Positions 42,056-50,404 of a DNA stretch of 50,600 nt are shown here, in pieces; the stretch's first letter is position 1, and each line of letters starts with the position of its first letter. The stretch is from NCBI RefSeq assembly GCF_025963695.1, contig NZ_JAOQAH010000007.1, forward strand, positions 1-50,600, in the 5' to 3' direction. The stretch comes from Segetibacter sp. GTDB taxonomy: Bacteria; Bacteroidota; Bacteroidia; Chitinophagales; Chitinophagaceae. A model generated the notes under the pieces. It was not told where the DNA came from and did no database searches. It saw only the letters and a list, made by a program, of their open reading frames with translations. The translations under genes and the position numbers were made by a program.

Positions 42056-45000
42056 ATGCTCGATAAAATAATCGGCTTTTCCGTTAGGAATAAGTTGGTA
42101 GTAGGATTATTTATAGTGGTACTTATTGGCTGGGGAAGTTACGAGGTAACTAAACTGCCGATAGATGCCCTTCCTGATATTACCGACAATCAATTGCAGG
42201 TCATTACAGTTTCACCTTCTTTAGGGGCACCGGATATAGAACGGTTGATTACTTTTCCTATAGAACAATCTTGCAGCAATATTCCCGGACTTAAGCAAAT
42301 ACGCAGCTTTTCCCGCTTTGGGTTGTCGCTGGTAACCATCGTTTTCGATGACAACACCGAGCTATACTGGGCACGCCAGCAGGTAAGTGAGCGACTGCAA
42401 CAGGTGCAGCAAAGTATTCCCGCTGGCATTGGCTCGCCTCAACTGGCTCCCGTAACCACTGGTCTCGGTGAAATTTACCAATACATTGTTAGACCAAAAG
42501 CTGGTTACGAACACAAATATGATGTAACCGAACTGCGGACGATACAAGACTGGATTGTAAGAAGACAGTTGTTGGGGACGCCGGGCGTTGCGGAAGTAAG
42601 CAGTTTTGGAGGAAAGCTTAAGCAATATGAGATAGCTGTTAGCCCCGGACAGCTAAAAGCGAATGACATAACAATTGCCAATGTTTTTGATGCACTTGAA
42701 AAGAACAACGAGAATACTGGTGGCGCTTACATTGAAAAAGGTCCGACGGTATTATATATCCGTAGTGAAGGATTAACCACTAACCTGAATGACATTGAAA
42801 ATATTGTTGTGAAAACACTCGGCAACGGAATGCCGGTTTTAATACGGGATGTAGCAACTGTAAAATATGGAGCAGCGATACGATATGGAGCAATGACCTA
42901 CAACGATAAAGGTGAGGTTGCGGGAGCTGTAGTAATGATGCTGAAAGGAGAGAACTCGTCGGCAGTAGTGAAAAGAGTAAAGGAGAAGATGGTTGAAATA
43001 CAAAAATCTTTACCTGAAGGTGTGGTGGTGGAAGCCTTTCTTGACCGTACCAAGATGGTAAACAACGCTATTAAAACAGTAGAAACAAACCTGGTGGAAG
43101 GTGCGCTGATCGTAATTTTCGTGCTGGTGTTCTTTCTCGGCAACTTACGGGCGGGACTGATTGTTTCCTCGGTCATTCCATTATCTATGCTGTTTGCCAT
43201 TATACTGATGAATAAGTTTGGTGTTGGTGGCAACCTGATGAGCCTTGGTGCAATAGACTTTGGATTGATCGTAGATGGATCGGTGATAGTAGTAGAAGCG
43301 ATTCTTCACCGCTTTTCTCATTCGAAGCACTTTAGGGGCATGGGCAAAATTGATAGCCGGATGATGGACCTGGAAGTGCATAAGTCAACCAACCTGATGA
43401 TTAAGTCGGCTGTTTTCAGCCAGATTATTATACTTATTGTGTACCTGCCTATTCTATCGTTGCAGGGTATTGAAGGCAAGATGTTTAAGCCAATGGCCTT
43501 TACAGTTGCCTTTGCCATATTAGGTGCTTTCCTTCTCTCTGTTACCTACGTGCCTATGATGAGCGCTCTTTGCCTGAGTAAAAATCTGAGCCATAAGCCA
43601 ACGATAACCGACCGGATGATGGCATGGTTAGAGCGACGATACCAGCCGCTGCTGAAGCGTGGATTGTTTTTTCCCAAGACAATTATTGCTACCACTCTTG
43701 TGCTGTTTGCCGCCGCAATTTTTATTCTGGCACAAATGGGGGGTGAGTTTATACCAGAACTGGAGGAAGGTGATTTTGCAGTAGAAACAAGACTGCTTAC
43801 GGGTAGCAATTTGAATACGACTATTGATGCTACGCAGAAAGGTTCAAAAATTTTATTAGACAAGTTTCCGGAAGTAGAAAAAGTGGTTACAAAAATTGGT
43901 AGCGCGGAAATACCTACAGACCCGATGCCATTTGAAGCAGGTGATATGATGGTAATACTAAAAGATAAAAAAGAATGGACATCGGCCGCGTCGTTCGATG
44001 AGCTTTCAGAAAAAATGACGAAGGAATTGTCGGTTATTCCGGGAATAACGGTTGGCTTCCAGTTCCCGGTGCAAATGCGTTTTAATGAATTAATGACCGG
44101 AGCGCGGCAGGATATTGTTTGCAAAATCTTTGGTGAGGACCTCGACACTTTATCTTATTATGCCCATGAACTAAATAACATCATAAAAACAGTTGATGGG
44201 GCTATCAATATTTATGAAGAAACGGTAACCGGGATGCCGCAGGTGGTGATTAAGTATAATCGTGAAGCAATGGCGAAATTTGGTTTGAATGTAAGTGATA
44301 TCAACCGGGTTGTAAATACTGCTTTTGCCGGGCAGAGCGCAGGTGAAGTATATGAAGGAGAGAAGCGTTTTGACCTGGTAGTGCGGCTGGAGGGTGAGGC
44401 ACGAAAAAGCATTGCTGACGTAGAAAACCTGATGGTCGATACAAAGAATGGACTACAAATTCCTTTACAACAGGTAGCGTTGATTGAAGAAATAGAAGGG
44501 GTTAACCAAATACAAAGAGAAAATACACGTCGCAGAATAATCGTTGGCTTTAATGTTAGTGGCAAGGATGTGCAGACTGTGGTTACGGAATTACAACAAA
44601 AAGTAATTCAACAAATGAAACTGCCACCAGGATACAATGTTGTATATGGCGGTTCTTTTGAAAACATGACGGCAGCAAAAGAAAGGTTATCTATTGTGGT
44701 ACCGATTGCGTTGGTGTTAATCTTTCTCTTACTCTACTTTGCCTTTAACTCTGTAAAGCAGGGATTGCTTATTTATACTGCTATCCCGCTTTCTGCCATT
44801 GGCGGCATCTTCGCCTTGTGGGCAAGGGATATGCCTTTCAGCATCTCAGCAGGTGTTGGCTTTATTGCTTTGTTTGGTGTGGCAGTACTAAATGGAATTC
44901 TATTAGTGAACGAATTCAACCGGTTAAAAAAAGAAGGCTGGACGGATGTAAAACGGATCGTAATACATGCCACGAAGTCAAAGTTAAGGGCAGTACTGAT

Positions 45001-46420
45001 GACAGCGTTAGTGCCTTCACTTGGTTTTATACCAATGGCTGTAAGTACAGGAGCAGGTGGTGAAGTGCAAAAACCTTTGGCTACCGTGGTGATAGGCGGC
45101 CTCATTATCTCTACACTGCTGACCCTTTTCTTGTTGCCGCTATTGTATATCGTGTTCGAAAAAGGTTTTGGCTATTTAAAAGTGCAGATAAAACCAGCTA
45201 TGGCTTTTTTTATCTTGTTGCTGGCACCGGCTGCTTCATTTGCCCGGCAGAAAATGACATTAAACGAAGCCATTGAAACAGCGTTGAAAAATAATTTGAA
45301 CATACAGGCTTCCAAATTAGAAGAAGCGTACTATGAAGCATTGAAGCCGTCGGGTTTAGATATAGAAAAAACGAACGTTGGTTTTGAATTTGGCAAGATC
45401 AATAGTTTCGCCAATGACAGCAGGTTATCGCTATCACAAAAGCTACAGTTCCCGACTGTATATAAGAACCAGCGGCAGATTAATGAAACCAACCTGCGTA
45501 TCAGCCGGTTTACTACCCGTAGCCGCCAGGTTGAGTTAAAAGCGCAAGTAAAGCACGTATTTTATGATCTTTTAATAATAGAGCAGAAAAGGTCGCTGCT
45601 GTTCACAGCTGATAGCATTTACAACAACTTCCTTAAAAAGACCGAACAGCGTTTTAGAGCCGGCGATATCGACATTTTGGAGAAATCCACTGCTGAAAAC
45701 CAGCGTGTGCAAATTGCCAACCAGTTCAGCCAGTTGCAAACAGACCACATTATTTTATTAAACCGGTTTAAACGCTTGCTAAATACGGATGTTGCTGTTG
45801 TTCCCTATGCAGACACCGCTCTGTATCATCTGCAGGTATTGCCCGACACCGGGCGGGTAGAACAATCTGCGGCCGTAGCAATACAAAAGCAGGAGGTTCA
45901 ATTAAGCCAGGAGCAGCATCAGCTTGAAAAAAGCAAACTTTTACCTTCTTTCAATTTTGCCTTCAATAATACCAGCATTATTGGCTGGCAAAAGATCAGT
46001 AATGCGGAAGAAAAGTTTTTCAGCTCTAATCAGCGTTTTTCCTCTGTTGGAGCAGGTATTGAAGTGCCGTTGTTTTCACGCGCACAACGTGCAAGAATTA
46101 AAGCTTCAAATGTATTGGTAACACAAAGGGAACGTGAGCTTGAAGCAGTTCGAAAGGAATTGAATTTAGAACTGGAGAATGCGATACAGGTCTATCTGAG
46201 AAATACGCAGTTGCTACATACTTATCAAGCCACAATGCTTCCTAATGCCGCCAACATTATTAAAACGGCTGGAAACAGGTTAGCCGATGGTGAAGCCGGA
46301 TACCTGGACTGGGTAATATTAATTAACCAGGCACTCCAGATCCGAAGTGAATATTTTAATGTAATGCAACAGCTAAATGAAGCTGCTTTCTTAATTGAAA
46401 AAATAAGCGGAACCAATTAA
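42056..46420 (+). CDS. czcA: CzcA/CusA heavy-metal efflux RND transporter fused to a CzcC-like outer-membrane factor
   Basis: A 1454-residue fusion. Residues about 1-1035 form an HME-RND pump: an N-terminal helix, SNIPGLKQIRSFSRFG, and the TM4 proton-relay residues D401 and D407 in GAIDFGLIVDGSVIVVE. A second pump repeat ends near residue 1035 (LPLLYIVFEKGFG). Residues 1049-1454 form a TolC/CzcC-type outer-membrane factor (MTLNEAIETALKNNLNIQAS and long coiled-coil helices). The join contains a signal-peptide-like segment (MAFFILLLAPAASFA, from M1049), suggesting that the outer-membrane part is cut free after export. It pumps divalent or monovalent metal ions out of the cell together with the adaptor encoded 18 bases downstream. 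Confidence 0.95.
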   Translation: MLDKIIGFSVRNKLVVGLFIVVLIGWGSYEVTKLPIDALPDITDNQLQVITVSPSLGAPDIERLITFPIEQSCSNIPGLKQIRSFSRFGLSLVTIVFDDNTELYWARQQVSERLQQVQQSIPAGIGSPQLAPVTTGLGEIYQYIVRPKAGYEHKYDVTELRTIQDWIVRRQLLGTPGVAEVSSFGGKLKQYEIAVSPGQLKANDITIANVFDALEKNNENTGGAYIEKGPTVLYIRSEGLTTNLNDIENIVVKTLGNGMPVLIRDVATVKYGAAIRYGAMTYNDKGEVAGAVVMMLKGENSSAVVKRVKEKMVEIQKSLPEGVVVEAFLDRTKMVNNAIKTVETNLVEGALIVIFVLVFFLGNLRAGLIVSSVIPLSMLFAIILMNKFGVGGNLMSLGAIDFGLIVDGSVIVVEAILHRFSHSKHFRGMGKIDSRMMDLEVHKSTNLMIKSAVFSQIIILIVYLPILSLQGIEGKMFKPMAFTVAFAILGAFLLSVTYVPMMSALCLSKNLSHKPTITDRMMAWLERRYQPLLKRGLFFPKTIIATTLVLFAAAIFILAQMGGEFIPELEEGDFAVETRLLTGSNLNTTIDATQKGSKILLDKFPEVEKVVTKIGSAEIPTDPMPFEAGDMMVILKDKKEWTSAASFDELSEKMTKELSVIPGITVGFQFPVQMRFNELMTGARQDIVCKIFGEDLDTLSYYAHELNNIIKTVDGAINIYEETVTGMPQVVIKYNREAMAKFGLNVSDINRVVNTAFAGQSAGEVYEGEKRFDLVVRLEGEARKSIADVENLMVDTKNGLQIPLQQVALIEEIEGVNQIQRENTRRRIIVGFNVSGKDVQTVVTELQQKVIQQMKLPPGYNVVYGGSFENMTAAKERLSIVVPIALVLIFLLLYFAFNSVKQGLLIYTAIPLSAIGGIFALWARDMPFSISAGVGFIALFGVAVLNGILLVNEFNRLKKEGWTDVKRIVIHATKSKLRAVLMTALVPSLGFIPMAVSTGAGGEVQKPLATVVIGGLIISTLLTLFLLPLLYIVFEKGFGYLKVQIKPAMAFFILLLAPAASFARQKMTLNEAIETALKNNLNIQASKLEEAYYEALKPSGLDIEKTNVGFEFGKINSFANDSRLSLSQKLQFPTVYKNQRQINETNLRISRFTTRSRQVELKAQVKHVFYDLLIIEQKRSLLFTADSIYNNFLKKTEQRFRAGDIDILEKSTAENQRVQIANQFSQLQTDHIILLNRFKRLLNTDVAVVPYADTALYHLQVLPDTGRVEQSAAVAIQKQEVQLSQEQHQLEKSKLLPSFNFAFNNTSIIGWQKISNAEEKFFSSNQRFSSVGAGIEVPLFSRAQRARIKASNVLVTQRERELEAVRKELNLELENAIQVYLRNTQLLHTYQATMLPNAANIIKTAGNRLADGEAGYLDWVILINQALQIRSEYFNVMQQLNEAAFLIEKISGTN

Positions 46421-46437
46421 ACTCAAACTAAACTAAA

Positions 46438-47577
46438 ATGACCAGAAATATTATTGCTTTAACGGCACTGTGCACATTGTTTTTTGCTTGTAAAGAAGGT
46501 AAGATAGAACACGCAGCAACAGCAACCGTAAAAGTTGAAACGACTACAGTAGATTGGGTAGAATTAACACCTGATCAAATAAAAAATGCAGGCATAGTAA
46601 CGGGTAAACCTGAAACAAGAGAAATACATAGCACTCTGAAAGTAAACGGGGTAATTGATGTGCCGCCCCAGAATATAATATCGGTAAGCGCACCATTGGG
46701 GGGCTATTTAAAAAATATGAATTTACTTGCAGGCATGCCCGTAAGAAAGGGATCGTTGCTTGGGCGCCTCGAAGACCAGCAATACATACAAATACAGCAA
46801 GACTATCTTGTTAGCAAAAGCAAACTCGAATTTTTAGAGGCCGATTACAATCGCCAGAAAGGTTTAAATGAAACTCAGTCTGTGAGTAACAAGGTGCTGC
46901 AGCAGGTAAAAAACGATTACGAAAGTCAGCGTGTTTTACAAAGAGCATTGCAGGAAAAATTGAAATTGATTGGCATAAACCCTATGACGTTAAGATATAA
47001 TAACATTTCACGTCATGTAAATATTTATTCTCCCATTAATGGCTATGTAAACAAGGTGAATGTAAATATTGGTAAGTATGTAAGCCCTACTGATGTGTTG
47101 TTCGAGCTGATTAATCCGGCCGATATTCATTTAAGTCTTACCGTATTCGAAAAAGATGTTGCTAATCTTTCATATGGCCAAAGAGTAGTGTGCTATGCCA
47201 ATAATAATTCTCAAAAGAAGCACCTGGCAAAAGTGGAGCTTATTAATCGAAATATTAATGATGAAAGGGCAAGCGAAGTGCATTGCGAATTTGAACGTTA
47301 TGATAAAAGCCTGCTTCCCGGTATGTTTATGAATGCAGAAATAGAGTTGACGAATATACAAGCCACCGCTGTACCCGACGAAGCAGTGGTACGATGGCAA
47401 AACAAGTTTTACGTATTTGTAGAAGAAGCTAAAAATAAGTTCTCGATGTTTGCCGTTGAGCCCGCTACCGTAGATAATGGATATACCACTACAAAAACAG
47501 ATATCTCCGGCAAAAGCATTGTGGTTAAAAATGCCTATGCCTTATTGATGAAAATTAAAAACAGCGGGGAAGAATAG
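46438..47577 (+). CDS. czcB: CzcB-type periplasmic adaptor of the metal efflux system
   Basis: A 379-residue membrane-fusion lipoprotein. The lipobox LFFAC gives C18 as the lipid-bearing residue. A barrel-sandwich (biotinyl-lipoyl-like) hybrid is formed by ISVSAPLGGYLKNMNLLAGMPVRKGSLLGRLE and NIYSPINGYVNKVNVNIGKYV, separated by a helical hairpin (about residues 120-185). The beta-barrel segment ADIHLSLTVFEKDVANLSYGQRV follows. It bridges the RND pump and the outer-membrane factor. No CzcB C-terminal metal-binding domain is visible. Only 17 bases separate it from the czcA stop codon, so both are co-transcribed. Confidence 0.95.
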   Translation: MTRNIIALTALCTLFFACKEGKIEHAATATVKVETTTVDWVELTPDQIKNAGIVTGKPETREIHSTLKVNGVIDVPPQNIISVSAPLGGYLKNMNLLAGMPVRKGSLLGRLEDQQYIQIQQDYLVSKSKLEFLEADYNRQKGLNETQSVSNKVLQQVKNDYESQRVLQRALQEKLKLIGINPMTLRYNNISRHVNIYSPINGYVNKVNVNIGKYVSPTDVLFELINPADIHLSLTVFEKDVANLSYGQRVVCYANNNSQKKHLAKVELINRNINDERASEVHCEFERYDKSLLPGMFMNAEIELTNIQATAVPDEAVVRWQNKFYVFVEEAKNKFSMFAVEPATVDNGYTTTKTDISGKSIVVKNAYALLMKIKNSGEE

Positions 47578-47794
47578 GCCCACCTGTAAAACAGGATTAG
47601 TAGGTATAAAGCTTATCTGCTAATCTTATGTCTGTAATGTTTACAAGACATGTTAGCGAGTTAAAGCCGTAACGGTGAGCAAATCATAGTTTGATAGAAA
47701 GGGGGAAAGAAGGGTAGGAGAGACGCCTTTATTATCTTTAATAAGTACAATGGTTACAACGTGGTATTTGATAAGATAATTAATAAAAAAGGCC

Positions 47795-48290
47795 TCAAAG
47801 CAGCCCTTCTTCTCCAAATGAATAATATCCCTTAGTGGTTACAATTACATGATCTAACAAACTAATGTCAGGTAGTTGTCGGGCTTGTTTTATCTTACGT
47901 AACCTGTTCATCTTGTCTGCCTGGTTTTAGCTTCTCTGAGGAGTGGTGGTGACTATTATGTAAAACTTTCGAAAATAACTAATGATGACTGCGCAATAGT
48001 TAGCTGTTAAAGCAGAAGCAAATATTACCTCTTGTATGGGCAACAGTTGCTGAAATGCGGCCAGTAGAAACATCACAAATATGCAATACTTTATTCGCTT
48101 TATTTAAAAACAACCCTTTAAACTGTTCAACAAATCGGAGCTTCTTTTTATCCCACGTTTTCATTAGGATCTCGTACGCTTCTCTGGCAAAAGTAATTTG
48201 ACGACGGGTCGGCGCTTTCACTTTTGATTTGTAAATTAAAGCTATTTCACCTACTTTATATAGGGCTGATACATTCATAATGCTTTCCAT
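47795..48290 (-). pseudogene. RadC-like JAB-domain gene, frameshifted
   Basis: The first 96 codons from 48290 read as the N-terminal half of a Bacteroidota RadC/JAB protein (VGEIALIYKSKVKAPTRRQI, then EQFKGLFLNKANKVLHICDVSTGRI, then ATVAHTR), after which the frame breaks. In another frame the next stretch is VIFASALTANYCAVII, and further on PDISLLDHVIVTTKGYYSFG and EEGLL with a TGA at 47795. The JAB metal motif HNHPSG is replaced by HNSHHHSSE, and several stops intervene. Such genes are common on integrative elements; this one is dead. At least two frameshifts are needed to restore it. Confidence 0.75.
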
Positions 48291-48574
48291 AACTCTTGAT
48301 TTAAAGATTCAAAAATTAATTATGGAGCACTCGTGGCTTTGGGCAACAAAGCAAAAAAGAAAACGGAATAAATGATGGCTTAAGCAGGGTAGGTGCTGCG
48401 TTTATGCCGTAGTCTTTCTTTGCGCTACAGAAGCCCCGGGCCTAACTTTGTTTGAATGGAGGATGATTAATTCTTCAACCGTTTATGTACGCTCTTATAT
48501 TAATACTATTAGTTAATGCATACTTATTACCAAGCTGAAAAAGAGTGCGTAATTTCTTTATAGAACAAAACCTT
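48291..48574. other. Intergenic region upstream of the SulP leader
   Basis: About 280 AT-rich bases with no supported gene. A TAACTTTG at 48442-48449 resembles a -7 element but no reading frame of use follows it. Confidence 0.35.
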
Positions 48575-48582
48575 TACTTTTG
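48575..48582 (+). promoter_or_regulatory. Candidate -7 promoter element of the SulP transcript
   Basis: TACTTTTG followed by CCCCG and an ATG at 48588. The arrangement matches that at 41354-41368. Confidence 0.5.
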
Positions 48583-48587
48583 CCCCG

Positions 48588-48629
48588 ATGAGACCACTAC
48601 TTACATCTTCTGCTGTTACTCCACCTTGA
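48588..48629 (+). CDS. Possible leader peptide upstream of the SulP transporter
   Basis: The ATG directly after the promoter element opens a 13-codon frame, MRPLLTSSAVTPP, and a TGA. A hairpin with a T-rich tail follows at 48668-48694, before the transporter start at 48728. A short peptide plus hairpin is the layout of a transcription attenuator. The peptide is rich in Leu, Thr, Ser and Pro and has no Cys or Met beyond the start, so which signal it would read is not clear. Confidence 0.35.
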   Translation: MRPLLTSSAVTPP

Positions 48630-48667
48630 GTATTAAACCATCTTCAGCCAGTAAGTTTCATTGATGT

Positions 48668-48694
48668 AATTGTTGCTATTAACAATTCTCCTTT
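48668..48694 (+). terminator. Terminator-like hairpin between leader and SulP gene
   Basis: AATTGTT (48668-48674) pairs with AACAATT (48681-48687) around a six-base loop, followed by CTCCTTTT. The stem is AT-rich and thus weak, as expected for a conditional terminator or for chance. Confidence 0.3.
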
Positions 48695-48727
48695 TATATA
48701 TTTTCTTATTATTTAAAGCAGGTTTAG

Positions 48728-50278
48728 ATGAAGGCTATTTTTAATTTATTTGATTTTTCGCAGAAGGTTAATTATAAAACAGAAGTTTTGGCTGGTTTAA
48801 CGGTGGCAATGGCACTTATACCTGAGGCTGTTGCATTTGCTTTAATTGCAGGTTTATCTCCACTAACAGGATTGTATGCTGCATTTATGATGGGTTTTAT
48901 TACATCCATTTTTGGTGGTCGTCCTGGCATGATTTCCGGTGCTACCGGTGCGGTTGCAGTTGTTATAGTTGCTTTAGCAAAGACACATGGTGTTGAGTAT
49001 ATTTTTGCGACAGTAATACTTGCAGGTGTAATACAAATGCTGGCAGGTGTTTTAAGGCTGGGTAAGTTTATCAGGCTGGTTCCTCACCCGGTAATGTTTG
49101 GTTTTGTAAATGGACTTGCTGTAATCATCTTTATGTCTCAATTGGTTCAGTTTAAAGCCCCTGATGCTACCGGCGCATTACATTGGATGACCGGTAACCA
49201 ACTTTATTTAATGCTTGGCTTAGTTGCGCTAACTATTCTTATAATTTGGGGGTTGCCAAAACTCACAAAAGCTGTTCCGTCTTCATTAGCAGCTATTCTT
49301 GTTGTTTCGGCTATTGTTATCGGTTTTAATGTTGATACAAAAACTGTGGGTGATATTGCTTCTATCAAAGGTGGATTTCCTCCTTTTCATATTCCTTCAG
49401 TGCCTTTCACTTTTGAGACCCTTTTTATCATATTTCCTTATGCCGGCATAGTAGCTGGTGTAGGACTTATAGAAAGCCTTCTTACACTTAACCTGCTAGA
49501 TGAGATAACTGAAACAAGAGGAAATGGTAATCGTGAATGTATAGCACAAGGAAGTGCAAACTTTCTTAGTGGCTTGTTCTCCGGAATGGGTGGCTGTGCA
49601 ATGATTGGACAGAGTCTAATTAATGTATCATCTGGTGCAAGGGCAAGATTATCGGGTATTGTTGCCTCGGTTATGTTTCTCGTATTTATCATGTTTGGTA
49701 GTAGTCTTATTGAGAAAGTGCCAATGGCTGCCTTAACGGGAGTTATGATAATGGTTGCTATTGGAACGTTTGAATGGGCAAGTTTTAAAATGATTGGCAG
49801 AATGCCAAGACATGATGTGTTTGTGGGAATACTGGTAGCGGGTGTTACTATTTTGCTTCATAACCTTGCTTTAGCCGTATTGATTGGTGTTGTCATTTCT
49901 GCCTTAGTCTTTGCCTGGGAAAATGCAAAACGCATCAGGGCAAAAAGATATGTTGACGAAGCAGGCATTAAGCATTATGAAATTTATGGACCCTTGTTTT
50001 TTGGTTCTGTGACTGCCTTTAATGAAAAGTTTGATGTTCCTAACGACCCTGGTGAAATCATAGTTGATTTTAAAGAAAGCAAAGTTGTTGATATGTCGGC
50101 TATCGAAGCTGTAAACAGGTTGACAGAACGCTATAAGAAAGCAGGTAAGAAATTACACCTTCGACATTTAAGTGAGGACTGTAAGAAGCTGCTTAAAAAT
50201 GCTGAAGATGTTATTGAGGTAAATATTATTGAAGACCCTCACTACAAAGTGGCAACTGATAAGATTAGCATGGGTTAG
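48728..50278 (+). CDS. SulP family anion transporter with C-terminal STAS domain
   Basis: A 516-residue inner-membrane protein. The SulP transmembrane domain covers residues 1 to about 410: KTEVLAGLTVAMALIPEAVAFALIAGLSPLTGLYAAF at the first segments, then FGGRPGMISGATGAVAVV (binding-site region), and GNRECIAQGSANFLSGLFSGMGGCAMIGQS. A STAS domain follows from about 430 with IIVDFKESKVVDMSAIEAVNRLTERY. The family moves sulfate, bicarbonate, dicarboxylates or other anions, coupled to H+ or Na+. A possible leader peptide and hairpin lie upstream, and an intrinsic terminator overlaps the stop codon. The substrate is not determined by the sequence. Confidence 0.94.
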   Translation: MKAIFNLFDFSQKVNYKTEVLAGLTVAMALIPEAVAFALIAGLSPLTGLYAAFMMGFITSIFGGRPGMISGATGAVAVVIVALAKTHGVEYIFATVILAGVIQMLAGVLRLGKFIRLVPHPVMFGFVNGLAVIIFMSQLVQFKAPDATGALHWMTGNQLYLMLGLVALTILIIWGLPKLTKAVPSSLAAILVVSAIVIGFNVDTKTVGDIASIKGGFPPFHIPSVPFTFETLFIIFPYAGIVAGVGLIESLLTLNLLDEITETRGNGNRECIAQGSANFLSGLFSGMGGCAMIGQSLINVSSGARARLSGIVASVMFLVFIMFGSSLIEKVPMAALTGVMIMVAIGTFEWASFKMIGRMPRHDVFVGILVAGVTILLHNLALAVLIGVVISALVFAWENAKRIRAKRYVDEAGIKHYEIYGPLFFGSVTAFNEKFDVPNDPGEIIVDFKESKVVDMSAIEAVNRLTERYKKAGKKLHLRHLSEDCKKLLKNAEDVIEVNIIEDPHYKVATDKISMG

Positions 50279-50306
50279 CAATTTAGTCTATACCTAATCC
50301 TTTTTT
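50272..50306 (+). terminator. Intrinsic terminator of the SulP gene
   Basis: GGGTTAG (50272-50278, containing the stop codon) pairs with CTAATCC (50294-50300) with one G-U pair and is followed by six T residues. The loop is 15 bases. Confidence 0.6.
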
Positions 50307-50313
50307 ACAATTT

Positions 50314-50339
50314 CAATACCATCAATCAATACCATCAAT
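50314..50339 (+). repeat. 13-base direct tandem repeat
   Basis: CAATACCATCAAT occurs twice without a gap (50314-50326 and 50327-50339). Confidence 0.85.
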
Positions 50340-50371
50340 ACTATAATCGTTTTTACACGTTTATAGTATAA

Positions 50372-50404
50372 ATGCAACGTGCCCTAAAGGGCGGCTCGTT
50401 GCAT
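50372..50404. repeat. Imperfect palindromic hairpin
   Basis: ATGCAACG (50372-50379) pairs with CGTTGCAT (50397-50404), and inside GCCC (50381-50384) pairs with GGGC (50389-50392) around TAAA. The bulged, GC-containing structure resembles a REP-like or terminator hairpin; it lacks a T-run on either side. Confidence 0.6.

Noticed and set aside
48543..48549. GAGTGCG upstream of the SulP promoter element
   Set aside because: Seven matching bases only and no second box; too short to count as a repeat copy.
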